Below, in pieces: positions 24,430 through 33,925 of a stretch of DNA of 64,000 nucleotides. The stretch comes from Winogradskyella ursingii. Its GTDB lineage: Bacteria > Bacteroidota > Bacteroidia > Flavobacteriales > Flavobacteriaceae. The translations under genes were made by a program, and so were the position numbers. Numbering within the stretch: the first letter of the stretch is position 1; each line of letters begins with the position of its first letter. The stretch is from positions 434,001-498,000 of the forward strand of contig NZ_JABFDH010000002.1 in assembly GCF_013403975.1 (NCBI RefSeq), read 5' to 3'. The notes under the pieces are model-generated. The model was not told the DNA's origin and made no database searches. It worked only from the letters and a program-made list of their open reading frames with translations.

Positions 24430-26199
24430 CTATACCAATTGTTTATCTATTTGGGAAATGGTCTTTGCTGCCTTTTCATAATCATTTTGCATTGTAACTT
24501 GGGTAAATGGTGAGTAGCGAGCCATTTCACAACTTTTTAATATTGAAATAAATTCTGCCACAACCTCATCATTGACTTGTCTCTTTCTAAGTATTTCAAC
24601 AATTCTTTCTTTATTCATTTCGCTGGTTTCAATGTTGAGTTTGGCTTTTAAGTAATTGTGCAATGCCTTTTCCAAAGCGACATAAAACGCTTCTTTGTGG
24701 CCAAGTGCTTTTTTGGCTTCACCTAAATATTTCCGTGCTAATCGGTCTGCTTTTCTAATACGATTTCCATGAACATCCGCATCTCTCCTATCTTTTGCTT
24801 TTCTTGCAACAATGGCTAGCGGAATAAATAAAAATGGCAACAAGAATAATGACCAAAAAACAGTGGACTTAAAAAATGGTTCTGATTTTATACTTGTAAA
24901 ATTCGTTTTAGTTTTTATGAAAGCAAATGTGTTTGAGTTAGGAAAAACCGTTTGTCTAGAGCCATCAGTGATTGCATCTGACGTGTTTGAATTCGCCATT
25001 GGTCCTTCTAACACATCGATAATGATATCATCGGACGTCACACGTTTATAGGTTTCAGTCTTCGGGTCAAAATATGAAAAGGACAAAGTAGGCACTGGAT
25101 ACTTACCTCGATATTGCGGTACAATCGTATAAGTGTCGGAAATAGAACCTTGCATACCACCTAAATTAGTACGAACATTTTCTGAATGTTGCGGCTCGTA
25201 AACCTCAAGAGAACTTGGCACAGAAAGTTTTGGTAATTCAAATAATTTTAAATTTCCTCTACCAGATACTTCAATTTTGGCTTCAAGGGATTCTGTTGCG
25301 TTTAACTGTGTTTTGGATGTGGTAACCTTAAAATCGAAATCACCTACGGCACCTTTAAAGTCAGCAGGTTTATTTGTTTCAGGCAATGGTTTTACATTTA
25401 TAGTTCTGGTACCTGCGGTTACTGTTTTAGGCACTTTGGTCATTAATGGACGACCAAAAATATCAGTTCTATTGGTTGGCACTTCAACCGAGACGTCCAA
25501 TACCAAAGGTTCTAATTTTAATTTGCCTGTTTTCTGGGGATAGAGCACAGTCTTTCTGAGAACTACATAACGGTACTCCTCTCCTTTGTACATTCCTTTT
25601 TCAATATTCAGACCCTTAATCTCAATGTTTTGACTCCAAAAATCATTGTAACGTGGATTGTCTTTATAGTTCCAATTTCTTACACCAGTATCAAGAGAGA
25701 CATACAATTTGTAAACTACGGTTATCGCCTCGTTTAAATAAGGGTTTTCTTTTGAAACCTCAGCCACTAAATGAATGTTTTCTGATGCAACATAAGCTGC
25801 ATCATTGCCATCTTTTGGTTGTTCTACAGCAGCTGTAACATCAATGGTAACCGGAAATGTTTTGTAAGTCTCACCATCAATTTCTATAATGGCTTGTTTT
25901 ATGGTGAATTTTCCACGTTTTTTTGGAGCTAAGAAATAACTATACGTTTTAGTGTAGGAACGCTTACCATTAAGCCAAGAATTACTCACTGATGTATTTG
26001 GGCCACCAACAACTGTAAAATCGGCAAAACTAGGTGGCACGAAATTGTCACCGTCTTTGTTCATTTCAAAATCGATACGTAACCGCTCATTGACACCAAG
26101 TTTTGTCTTGCTTACTTTAGCCTCAAATTTTACTTGGGCTGAAGCCATAGTTGCGGCAAATACAAAAAATAATATTGATATTGTTTTGATGAATTTCAT
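24430..26199 (-). CDS. batD: BatD: oxygen-tolerance protein
   Basis: A 589-residue membrane protein with a signal peptide (MKFIKTISILFFVFAATMASAQ), tandem beta-sandwich domains (FEAKVSKTKLGVNERLRIDFE; YVASENIHLVAEVSKENPYLNEAITV; FDFKVTTSKTQLNATESLEAKI), one membrane segment at about 445-465 and a helical cytoplasmic tail. This matches Pfam BatD. An upstream in-frame TTG at 26205 is a poorer start than the ATG at 26199. BatD is required together with the vWA proteins for aerotolerance in Bacteroides, though the biochemical function is unknown. Confidence 0.9.
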   Translation of the reverse strand: MKFIKTISILFFVFAATMASAQVKFEAKVSKTKLGVNERLRIDFEMNKDGDNFVPPSFADFTVVGGPNTSVSNSWLNGKRSYTKTYSYFLAPKKRGKFTIKQAIIEIDGETYKTFPVTIDVTAAVEQPKDGNDAAYVASENIHLVAEVSKENPYLNEAITVVYKLYVSLDTGVRNWNYKDNPRYNDFWSQNIEIKGLNIEKGMYKGEEYRYVVLRKTVLYPQKTGKLKLEPLVLDVSVEVPTNRTDIFGRPLMTKVPKTVTAGTRTINVKPLPETNKPADFKGAVGDFDFKVTTSKTQLNATESLEAKIEVSGRGNLKLFELPKLSVPSSLEVYEPQHSENVRTNLGGMQGSISDTYTIVPQYRGKYPVPTLSFSYFDPKTETYKRVTSDDIIIDVLEGPMANSNTSDAITDGSRQTVFPNSNTFAFIKTKTNFTSIKSEPFFKSTVFWSLFLLPFLFIPLAIVARKAKDRRDADVHGNRIRKADRLARKYLGEAKKALGHKEAFYVALEKALHNYLKAKLNIETSEMNKERIVEILRKRQVNDEVVAEFISILKSCEMARYSPFTQVTMQNDYEKAAKTISQIDKQLV

Positions 26200-26280
26200 T
26201 TTCAACTATCCTCTCATACATAGGTGGTTTTTAGATTCCTCACAGGATACTCAATATTGAGACTGCGACTGTAAACTAAA

Positions 26281-27099
26281 TTACCAATCCTTTTCAGTTT
26301 TTACTTTGGCCCCTTTTTGTTTTTCGGCATTCATTTTTTCCTGAACCTTTTGTTCTTGGTTCTGCATGGCTTCTAAAATGTTCTTTATTTGTTGTGGAGA
26401 CATTTGTCCCGGCTTTGGTTTTGGCTTTTCGTCTTTCTTATCCTTATCACCATTGCCATCTTCTTTTTTATCGTCTTTTGGCTTTCCTTTTTCGTCCTCT
26501 TCTTCGTCACCTTCTTTCTTGTCGTTATCGCCTTCGTCTTTATTGTCTTTGTTTTCGTCTTCCTTTTCTTGTTCTTTCTCTTTGTCTTTTTCCTCTTCCT
26601 TGTCCTTATCTTCCTTATCGTCTTCACCTCCACCATCTTTTTGCTGATCTGCACAATCTTTAGCTAGCGCATAGTTGTAGCGGGTTTCTTCGTCTTTCGG
26701 GTTGTTTCTTAAAGCGTTTTTAAAAGCTTCCACAGCTTCTTTGCACAATTCGTTTTGCATTAAAATATTACCCAAATTATGAAACGCTCTGTGTTTTTCG
26801 TCTTTAGTTGTAGCGGTTCTGGCAGCCTCTTTTGTTCTGAAAAGAGCTTCATCATAACTACCCTTTTTATAATAAGAGTGTGCCAAGTTATATGCACCGA
26901 CTGTTTTATTTGGTGCTTCAGACAAGGCTTTTCTATATTCCATTTCGGCTTCAACATAGTTATCTTCCTCAACTAATTCGTTGGCTTTATAAACCAAGTC
27001 TGTTGCTCTTTTCTGAGCTTTCAATTGCGTTTTATCCTGTGTCTGTGCCACACTTGTAAAACCAATTAAAAGTGTTATTATGAATAGATGAAATTTCAT
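26281..27099 (-). CDS. batC: BatC: TPR protein with Lys/Glu/Asp-rich region
   Basis: A 272-residue exported protein with signal peptide (MKFHLFIITLLIGFTSVAQ), three TPR motifs (about 30-135) and a very polar stretch from about 145 to 230 made almost only of K, E, D, N and G, followed by PGQMSPQQIKNILEAM and a short basic end. This is typical of BatC, in which the low-complexity linker separates the TPR from a short conserved C-terminal helix. The ATG at 27099 starts the signal peptide; an in-frame ATG four codons upstream is less suitable. Neighbours are batB and batD. Confidence 0.87.
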   Translation of the reverse strand: MKFHLFIITLLIGFTSVAQTQDKTQLKAQKRATDLVYKANELVEEDNYVEAEMEYRKALSEAPNKTVGAYNLAHSYYKKGSYDEALFRTKEAARTATTKDEKHRAFHNLGNILMQNELCKEAVEAFKNALRNNPKDEETRYNYALAKDCADQQKDGGGEDDKEDKDKEEEKDKEKEQEKEDENKDNKDEGDNDKKEGDEEEDEKGKPKDDKKEDGNGDKDKKDEKPKPKPGQMSPQQIKNILEAMQNQEQKVQEKMNAEKQKGAKVKTEKDW

Positions 27100-27177
27100 T
27101 GTATATATCATTTCTTATCGCAAAGCCCTAAATTACTAAAGCCTTTGCTCTAGATGCGTTAAAATAATTCTAAAAAT

Positions 27178-28215
27178 TTATATGGCCTCGTTGAATAAAT
27201 TCAACTTTTTTAACCAAGCTGTTCTTCGTTCTAAAAAGAATATATCTATAAACAACAGAAAAATTCCGAAGGCCAAAAACCACTGAAATTGATCTTTGAA
27301 ATCTGCTATTTGTTTAGATTCAAATTCCGTTTTATCCGTTTGGTCCAATACGTCTTTTATTTGATCTACCACTTCTGCTGTGTTGGTACCATTGATATAA
27401 ACACCATTGGTTTCTTCGGCAATTTCTCTCAACGTGGTTTCGTCCAATTTTGTGATTACCGTTTCTCCGTTATTATCCTTTTTATAATTAAGTACAACTC
27501 CGTTTCGTTTTATAGGTATGGGTCCACCTTTGGTATCTCCAACTCCGACGGTAATAATTCTAATTCCCATTTCATTGGCTTCTTCAGCAATGTCCGTTAC
27601 CTCCCCTTCGTGATCTTCACCGTCTGAAATGATAATCAATATTCTATTAGTTTGTTCTTCATTGTCATAGTAAGTCTTAGCCAACTTTATAGCTTCACCA
27701 ATAGCAGTACCTTGGGACGAAAGCATATCGGTATTCATGTTCTGTAAAAACATTTTTGCAGAAGCATAATCTGTGGTAATAGGCAATTGCGGAAACGCTT
27801 TCCCTGCATAAGCAATAATTCCCACTCTGTCACTCGCTAAACTATTGATAATTTGCGTGACCAATTGTTTTGATTTTTCTAATCTATTAGGTGCAATGTC
27901 TTCTGCCAACATACTTTTTGACACATCTACTGCGAAAACAATATCGACACCTTCGCTTCTTACCGTTTCAAGTTTTGTGCCAATTTTTGGATTTACTAAT
28001 GCCAAAGACAAACATGCAAAAGCGCCACAGAGCACAACAACTTTCAATATACTTTTGAATAAGGATTGATTAGGACTTAAACGCTTTAAAAGTGCGGAAT
28101 CTGCAAATTTTTTCTGCGCAGAACGTCTCCATAATTGCAATAGCAAAAACAGCAGAATGATTACCGGAATTGCCAGTAATGTCCAAAACCATATTTTTTC
28201 ATCGAGTCTAAACAA
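27178..28215 (-). CDS. batB: BatB: membrane-anchored von Willebrand A protein
   Basis: A 345-residue protein with membrane segments at about 8-28 and 57-75, a vWA domain with an intact metal-ion-dependent adhesion site (DVSKS, residues 97-101; also a TDYA segment and SDGEDHEGE), and a C-terminal membrane segment near 315. BatA and BatB form part of a membrane complex in other species. The start overlaps the batA stop by eight bases. Confidence 0.92.
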   Translation of the reverse strand: MFRLDEKIWFWTLLAIPVIILLFLLLQLWRRSAQKKFADSALLKRLSPNQSLFKSILKVVVLCGAFACLSLALVNPKIGTKLETVRSEGVDIVFAVDVSKSMLAEDIAPNRLEKSKQLVTQIINSLASDRVGIIAYAGKAFPQLPITTDYASAKMFLQNMNTDMLSSQGTAIGEAIKLAKTYYDNEEQTNRILIIISDGEDHEGEVTDIAEEANEMGIRIITVGVGDTKGGPIPIKRNGVVLNYKKDNNGETVITKLDETTLREIAEETNGVYINGTNTAEVVDQIKDVLDQTDKTEFESKQIADFKDQFQWFLAFGIFLLFIDIFFLERRTAWLKKLNLFNEAI

Positions 28216-29212
28216 AACTTCTAAATATTGTATTTCTTAATAGTATTTCAATTAAAAGCAATAAACCTGCCAATAACACTAACGGTCTATATTTTTCTTC
28301 GTAATTGTAATATTTTTTCTCTTCGATCTCGGTTTTTTCGAGCTTGTTGATTTCTTTATAGATTTCAGCTAACTTCTGATTGTTGGTTGCTCTAAAGTAT
28401 TTTCCACCTGTAACTTCGGCAATTTCCTTCAATAAACCCTCATCAATTTCAACCTGTTGCCTTCCGTATCTAAAACTTCCGTTCTGATTGATGGAAACTG
28501 GTGTCAGCGCCAAACCGTTTGTGCCTAAACCAATAGTATATGTTTTTACGCCATATTCCAGAGCTAATTCACTAGCAATTTTTGGATCTATAAATCCTGA
28601 ATTATTTACACCATCCGTTAATAAAATGATGACTTTACTTTTGGCTCTGCTATCTTTTAAACGGTTAACAGACGTTGCCAATCCCATACCAATCGCAGTA
28701 CCGCCCTCAATTATGTTATTATATTTTATATCTCTAAGGGATCTCAACACAATAGATTTATCTGTAGTAATCGGTGTTTTTGTATAGGCTTCTCCAGCGT
28801 ATTCTACTAAGCCAATTCTGTCATTTGGTCTGCCATTGATAAAATCTGCTGCGACTTCCTTTAAGGCTTCTAATCGGTTGGGACGTAAATCTTTTGCCAA
28901 CATACTTGCCGAAACGTCAATTGCCATTACAATATCAATACCACTTGTGGTTTTGGTTCGTGTGGATACATCTACTGTTCTTGGTCTTGCCAACGCTGTA
29001 ATTAATAGCGCGAGAGCAATTAATCGCAACGCAAACAATACGTGTTTTAGCTTTGACCAAACAGAAGATGTCGTTTTAAAACCTTTAAGGCTGGACATTT
29101 TTAGTTCTGCCGTTTGGCTATTTCGCTTTACCACATACCAAATTACAGCGAGTGGTAGTAATAGCAACAACCAGAAAAAACCTTTATTTAAAAATTCTAT
29201 ATTCTCTAGCAT
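28208..29212 (-). CDS. batA: BatA: membrane-anchored von Willebrand A protein
   Basis: A 334-residue protein with N-terminal membrane segments (about 10-27 and 58-76), a vWA domain with DVSAS at residues 99-103 and LLTDGVNNSG, and a C-terminal membrane segment (LVLLAGLLLLIEILL). It is the paralogue of batB. It starts on the final base of the preceding gene's stop codon (one-base overlap). Confidence 0.92.
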   Translation of the reverse strand: MLENIEFLNKGFFWLLLLLPLAVIWYVVKRNSQTAELKMSSLKGFKTTSSVWSKLKHVLFALRLIALALLITALARPRTVDVSTRTKTTSGIDIVMAIDVSASMLAKDLRPNRLEALKEVAADFINGRPNDRIGLVEYAGEAYTKTPITTDKSIVLRSLRDIKYNNIIEGGTAIGMGLATSVNRLKDSRAKSKVIILLTDGVNNSGFIDPKIASELALEYGVKTYTIGLGTNGLALTPVSINQNGSFRYGRQQVEIDEGLLKEIAEVTGGKYFRATNNQKLAEIYKEINKLEKTEIEEKKYYNYEEKYRPLVLLAGLLLLIEILLRNTIFRSFV

Positions 29213-30909
29213 TATTCTCTTTCTTCTTGTTGAGGCACTTCTGGATTCAGTTCGATTGAATTAACAATACGTTCTACCATTTCATCTGCGTAAATATCAT
29301 CCTCCGGATATGTAATTACAATTTGCTGAAGCACATTGGCATTTGAAAAACAAAGCAATATATATTTAGCATCGGTACCATTGTTTGAAGTTGGTGTGTT
29401 TATATTCATAGTACCAAATGTTTTTAAGCCCTCAGCTTTATTTGGCGTTGTAAACTTCTCTCGTTTTACCGTGATATCTGTAATTCCTTTTGCCTCAAAC
29501 CCTTTAATGGTTTCTTCTGAAACCTTTACTAAATCAAAAGTCGGATTTTCTGTTTCTGCAGTTTGCTCTTTTTGATTCGGAACTTTTAGTGTCGTTGTAT
29601 TAATCGTAACACTAAAAACATCTAATAAAGTTCCATAAGCAAAAGTCGTCATGCGCATTTGCTGTTGTGCTTCATCTGGCAATTCCACCTCAATACGTCT
29701 TAAAACTCTAGGTGTTTCAATATAAACTGGTGGATATCCATAAGCACTTTTTACCCAGTCTTCCTCTAATAATTCTTTACTTTCGTGACCAATAATTGTG
29801 TCTTTAACATAGCTGAAACCATACTTGATTCCAAAACCAACGATTGTCGCAATAACTAAAAACAGGGAAATGGCAACCGTGATGATGACCTTATTTCGTT
29901 TCTGCTTTCGCTCTTGTTCTTCTTTATATTGTTGGTCCAGTAATTTTTCTTCTTCCGTAGGTTCTGGCAGAGCCTCTTTGACTTGGTCAATCTCTACGTC
30001 AATGGTTTTTCTGTCGATTTCCGCCAAAGCTACATCTGGTGACGACTTGGCAAATTTTACTAAATCCGCACGCTTAAAGATGGTTTCGATATTATTGATG
30101 TCATCTTTGCTTAGCTTAATTTGATTGCCATCTTTTAATAAATGTAATCTTGAAATCAATTCGTCCGTGGTGCTTTCCAACGCACGGTCATATACTTTCT
30201 CGTCGAGATATTTTCTGATGATGAAGGTTAATTCGGAATAATATTCCTTCATCTTATAATCTTGAAGATAATGGCTCTCATCCAATTTTTGTAATGCTAA
30301 TTTTGCACGATCGTACGGTGGCAACAATGCAATTTGTTCTTCTTCGGTAAGTGGTTTCTTTCGCCAAATAAACCAATACAATAAAAAGGCAACTAATGCG
30401 ATGGCAGCTAAAATATCCAATAACCATTTCCACCAATTACCCATGCTTTTGTCGACTTCAATGATGGGTTTGATGTCGTAAAGTTTTTGCTTTGTCGTAT
30501 CGACTTCAATGGTGTTGACTTCAATTTTAAGCGAATCCGTGAAGAATGGCTTTTCTGCAATAATGATTTTTTGACGCGGAATGGTATATGATCCTGAATC
30601 AAATTGTGTTAATTTATATAATCTTGAAAGCAGGAACTTGGCGTCTTTTCTAGTGGTATCTATTGGCAATGCTTCCACCATTTCCAAAGGCATGAAGGTT
30701 TGACCTTCTGGAAATACAACCAATAATGATGAATCTGCTTCAACATTTATTTTATAATCGATTTGCTCTCCGATTCTAATCTTAGTGGTATCAACTTCAG
30801 TTTTAACCTGGGAAAAAGAAATCAAAGAACAAAGTACAAAGAGAAAAGACAAAACTATAGTTCTGAGTTTGCCGGCTTTCAAATTCTTATTTCGTAATTC
30901 GTAATTCAT
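29212..30909 (-). CDS. Bat-operon membrane protein (DUF4381-like region)
   Basis: A 565-residue protein placed between the DUF58 gene and batA, where Bacteroidota Bat operons usually carry such a gene. It has a signal peptide after an unusual leader (the first residues MNYELRNKNLKAGK are encoded by repeated AATTACG units), an extracytoplasmic beta domain (about 35-150), a membrane segment near 162-178 followed by EEEQIALLPPYDRAKLALQKL as in DUF4381-type proteins, a second hydrophobic segment near 338-357 and a C-terminal soluble domain. Function unknown beyond its place in the operon. A translation start further in cannot be excluded, but no internal ATG is in the first 20 codons. Confidence 0.75.
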   Translation of the reverse strand: MNYELRNKNLKAGKLRTIVLSFLFVLCSLISFSQVKTEVDTTKIRIGEQIDYKINVEADSSLLVVFPEGQTFMPLEMVEALPIDTTRKDAKFLLSRLYKLTQFDSGSYTIPRQKIIIAEKPFFTDSLKIEVNTIEVDTTKQKLYDIKPIIEVDKSMGNWWKWLLDILAAIALVAFLLYWFIWRKKPLTEEEQIALLPPYDRAKLALQKLDESHYLQDYKMKEYYSELTFIIRKYLDEKVYDRALESTTDELISRLHLLKDGNQIKLSKDDINNIETIFKRADLVKFAKSSPDVALAEIDRKTIDVEIDQVKEALPEPTEEEKLLDQQYKEEQERKQKRNKVIITVAISLFLVIATIVGFGIKYGFSYVKDTIIGHESKELLEEDWVKSAYGYPPVYIETPRVLRRIEVELPDEAQQQMRMTTFAYGTLLDVFSVTINTTTLKVPNQKEQTAETENPTFDLVKVSEETIKGFEAKGITDITVKREKFTTPNKAEGLKTFGTMNINTPTSNNGTDAKYILLCFSNANVLQQIVITYPEDDIYADEMVERIVNSIELNPEVPQQEERE

Positions 30910-30915
30910 TATTCG
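30883..30915. repeat. TTCGTAA tandem word at the start of the Bat membrane protein gene
   Basis: TTCGTAATTCGTAATTC units (on the plus strand) span the start codon of the 565-residue gene, so its first codons are made from a tandem word seen in many flavobacterial intergenic spacers. Confidence 0.5.
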
Positions 30916-30916
30916 T

Positions 30917-31783
30917 TTATCCTCTTCGTTTAAAATAACCCAACAACTTTTTTACATAGCTTTCATCAACTCTGCAATTGATAGCTCCTGCCCCAGATTT
31001 TGTAAAGCTGTCCTTGAAATAATCTACTTTTTCGTTATAGAATCTACTGTAATTCTGTCTCACTTTTTTGGATGCCGTGTTGACCAAAAGCAATTCTCCA
31101 GTTTCTTCATCTTCCATTTGAACCATACCTAAATTCGGGATGGCTTCTTCATGCTTATCGTAAACTCTTATGCCTGTAATGTCGTGTCTCCCTGCAGCAA
31201 TTTTTAAATTTTGTTTGTAATCGTCTGCTATAAAATCTGAAAGCACAAATACAATTGCCTTTTTCTTCATCACGTTTGAAAGAAACTTCAACGCTTCAGC
31301 CACATTTGTTTTTTTGCTTTTTGGTTTAAATTCTAACAATTCCCTTATAATTCTAAGCACATGGGACCTCCCTTTTTTTGGAGGAATGTAAAGTTCAATT
31401 TCATCTGAAAATAAAATCAAACCTATCTTATCATTATTTTGCGTTGCCGAAAATGCCAACGTCGCTGCAATTTCAGTTACAATTTCATCTTTAAACTGAT
31501 TTTGCGTACCAAATAATTTACTACCAGACACATCTGCCATTAGCATCATTGTGAGTTCTCGTTCTTCCTCAAAAACCTTGATGTATGGTTCATTGTAACG
31601 TGCTGTGACGTTCCAATCTATGTTTCTCACATCGTCACCAAATTGGTATTGTCGGACTTCAGAAAAAGTCATACCACGACCCTTGAAGGTCGAGTGATAC
31701 TCGCCACCAAAAATATGATCAGACAACCGACGTGTCTTGATTTCTATTTTTCGTACTTTTTTAAGAAGTTCTTTAGTGTCCAT
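30917..31783 (-). CDS. DUF58 domain protein of the Bat operon
   Basis: A 288-residue soluble protein with the DUF58 signature RNIDWNVTARYNEPYIKVFEEERE (about 52-76) followed by a vWA-like core (MADVSGSKLFG). DUF58 proteins are paired with MoxR ATPases throughout bacteria and are thought to assist maturation of metal- or redox-dependent complexes. The DxSxS motif here reads DVSGS. It is seven bases before the next gene and 96 bases after moxR. Confidence 0.9.
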   Translation of the reverse strand: MDTKELLKKVRKIEIKTRRLSDHIFGGEYHSTFKGRGMTFSEVRQYQFGDDVRNIDWNVTARYNEPYIKVFEEERELTMMLMADVSGSKLFGTQNQFKDEIVTEIAATLAFSATQNNDKIGLILFSDEIELYIPPKKGRSHVLRIIRELLEFKPKSKKTNVAEALKFLSNVMKKKAIVFVLSDFIADDYKQNLKIAAGRHDITGIRVYDKHEEAIPNLGMVQMEDEETGELLLVNTASKKVRQNYSRFYNEKVDYFKDSFTKSGAGAINCRVDESYVKKLLGYFKRRG

Positions 31784-31787
31784 GATC

Positions 31788-31870
31788 CAGTTTGCAGTTT
31801 GCAGTCTTCAGTTTGCAGTCAGTTTTCGAGTAAACAGAAAGCGACTGCTTACTGCCTACTGATTACTTTT
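31788..31870. repeat. Word-repeat spacer inside the Bat operon
   Basis: The 96-bp gap between moxR and the DUF58 gene contains CAGTTTG-CAGTTTG-CAGTCTT-CAGTTTG-CAGTCAG, five heptamers in a row, and then a partly complementary ACTGCTTACTGCCTACTGATTAC stretch. The two halves can fold into an imperfect hairpin. It is not a terminator (no T-run at the right distance on the minus strand), and not a CRISPR because units are directly adjacent. Confidence 0.55.
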
Positions 31871-31879
31871 TTACTGATT

Positions 31880-32881
31880 TTATGGTACCTCAATCACATT
31901 AACAATTTTGTTAATGATATCCTCTGACGTGATATTTTCGGCTTCGGCTTCGTAAGTAATCCCTATTCTGTGGCGCAAAACGTCATGAACGATGGCTCTC
32001 ACATCTTCTGGAATCACATAACCTCTGCGCTTGATGAAAGCATAGCATTTTGCCGCTGTTGCCAAGTTGATACTTCCTCGAGGTGATGCTCCGAATGAAA
32101 TTAATGGCTTTAAATCTGGAAGTTTATATTTTTCAGGATAACGTGTAGCGAAAACAATATCGAGAATATATTTTTCGATTTTTTCATCCATATACACTTC
32201 TCTTACTGCTTCTTGTGCCGTGAGAATCTGCTTGGTTGAAACCACTGGATTTACCTTATCGTAACTGCCTTTTAAATTGGCCCTTACAATGAGTTGCTCT
32301 TCATCTAACTTTGGATAATCAATAACAGTTTTTAGCATAAAACGATCAACTTGTGCTTCCGGTAACGGATAGGTACCTTCTTGTTCAACAGGGTTTTGAG
32401 TTGCCATAACCAAAAACGGTTTTTCCAGTATAAAAGTCTCATCACCAATGGTCACTTGCTTTTCCTGCATGGCTTCTAATAAAGCCGACTGCACTTTTGC
32501 AGGTGCTCTGTTAATCTCATCTGCCAAAACGAAGTTGGCAAAAATCGGGCCTTTTTTTATCGAAAAGTCGTTTTCTTTTATATTATAAATCAATGTACCG
32601 ACCACATCGGCAGGTAATAAATCTGGTGTAAATTGTATTCTGCTGAAACTTGCATCAATTGCTTTTGAAAGCGTGTTAATCGCTAAGGTTTTTGCTAATC
32701 CCGGAACACCTTCCAGTAAAATATGACCTTGACCAAGTAAACCTATCAACAAACGCTCTACCATGTGTTTTTGACCTACGATGACCTTATTCATTTCAAA
32801 CGTAAGCAAGTCTATAAACGCACTTTCTTTTTCAATCTTTTCATTAATTGACTTAATGTCAACTGTATTCGTTTCTTCCAT
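31880..32881 (-). CDS. MoxR family AAA+ ATPase of the Bat operon
   Basis: A 333-residue AAA+ ATPase with Walker A GVPGLAKT (58-65), Walker B LADEINRAP (about 125-133), a sensor segment MATQNPVEQEGTYPLPEAQVDRF (about 172-193) and C-terminal lid domain. MoxR proteins act as chaperones for the co-encoded vWA proteins. First gene of the operon that continues with DUF58, the membrane protein and batA-E; the promoter is at 32899-32906. Confidence 0.93.
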   Translation of the reverse strand: MEETNTVDIKSINEKIEKESAFIDLLTFEMNKVIVGQKHMVERLLIGLLGQGHILLEGVPGLAKTLAINTLSKAIDASFSRIQFTPDLLPADVVGTLIYNIKENDFSIKKGPIFANFVLADEINRAPAKVQSALLEAMQEKQVTIGDETFILEKPFLVMATQNPVEQEGTYPLPEAQVDRFMLKTVIDYPKLDEEQLIVRANLKGSYDKVNPVVSTKQILTAQEAVREVYMDEKIEKYILDIVFATRYPEKYKLPDLKPLISFGASPRGSINLATAAKCYAFIKRRGYVIPEDVRAIVHDVLRHRIGITYEAEAENITSEDIINKIVNVIEVP

Positions 32882-32898
32882 ATTTATGAGTTTAATAG

Positions 32899-32906
32899 CA
32901 AAACTA
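32899..32906 (-). promoter_or_regulatory. Promoter -7 element for the Bat operon
   Basis: TAGTTTTG on the minus strand, a perfect TAnnTTTG match, lies 17 nt upstream of the moxR ATG, giving a very short leader. A TTG about 25 nt further upstream is slightly outside the usual spacing. Confidence 0.55.
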
Positions 32907-33061
32907 TTTTTTAGTAATTTTTAAAGTGTTGCAAATTGTTAAAATTATTCTTGTATTGCTGTTAACAATTGGTTAAAAATAGGGCTTCACAATTCAGTTG
33001 CAAAGTTTTAACTATTTTTATGCAACAATTGCTATTAACCTTTTTGTAAACATACTAACCT

Positions 33062-33925
33062 TTGAAATATTCTAGAATAATTGCAGGTACCATGACTTGG
33101 GGAAGTTGGGGCAAGCAACTTTCAAAAAAAGAAATGGATGCGCTGATACACCATTGCACATCTCTTGGCATTACCACTTTTGATCATGCAGATATTTACG
33201 GCGCCTACACCACTGAAGCTCATTTTGGAAATGCTTTTAAAGACTCGGGAATTGAACGTGAATCGATTGAGCTAATTTCTAAATGTGGTATTCAGTACAT
33301 GAGCGACAACCGTAACAATAAAGTAAAGCATTATGATTATAGTAAAGACTATATTATTTGTTCGGTTGAAGCATCCTTAACAAATCTCAACACCGAGTAT
33401 CTGGATTTATTACTGCTTCACAGACCAAGCCCTCTTATGGTTGCCGAGGAAATTGCAGAAGCCGTTACTATATTAAAGAAGGACGGAAAAATAAAAGATT
33501 TTGGCGTCTCCAATTTTACATCATCCCAAATGGAAATGATTGGTTTGCGAACTGATATTGACGTTAACCAAATTGAATTTTCGTTGACTCAACATTCCGC
33601 AATGCATGATGGTACTTTGGATTATATAAAAACCTGTGGCATTAAACCAATGGCTTGGTCGCCGTTGGGAATCGTATTTAAAGAAGATAACGAAAAGACT
33701 CGACGAATCCATAAGCAACTTGGTGAACTGATGGATAAATACAATGCTACAGAAGACCAATTGATATTAGCTTGGATTTTGAAACATCCTGCTGGGATAC
33801 ATCCAGTTGTCGGAACCACGAATAAGGAGCGGTTAAAACAAGCCATGCATGCTACAAAAATTGAACTTGAACTAGAAGATTGGTTCTTGATTTTAGTAGC
33901 TGCCCAAGGTCATAAGGTGCCTTGA
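33062..33925 (+). CDS. Aldo/keto reductase (YdhF-like)
   Basis: A 287-residue NADPH-dependent aldo/keto reductase. The catalytic tetrad is visible: Asp41 and Tyr46 in DHADIYG, Lys74 in ISKCG and His120 in LLLHRPS; the C-terminal ILKHPAGIHPVVGTTNKERL is the cofactor-phosphate binding part. The start is a TTG (33062), with no in-frame ATG until residue 11, which would cut into the first strand. Substrate unknown. Starts a plus-strand run with an SDR gene 83 nt later; divergent from moxR. Confidence 0.88.
   Translation: MKYSRIIAGTMTWGSWGKQLSKKEMDALIHHCTSLGITTFDHADIYGAYTTEAHFGNAFKDSGIERESIELISKCGIQYMSDNRNNKVKHYDYSKDYIICSVEASLTNLNTEYLDLLLLHRPSPLMVAEEIAEAVTILKKDGKIKDFGVSNFTSSQMEMIGLRTDIDVNQIEFSLTQHSAMHDGTLDYIKTCGIKPMAWSPLGIVFKEDNEKTRRIHKQLGELMDKYNATEDQLILAWILKHPAGIHPVVGTTNKERLKQAMHATKIELELEDWFLILVAAQGHKVP

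Noticed and set aside
26366-26667. Several overlapping open frames opposite batC, on both strands
   Set aside because: They are produced by the repetitive K/E/D codons of the BatC linker. Their translations are low-complexity Ser/Leu/Phe runs with no start context or promoter.
31788-31870. Heptamer repeats as a CRISPR array
   Set aside because: Repeats are seven bases long and directly adjacent, with no unique spacers and no cas genes nearby.
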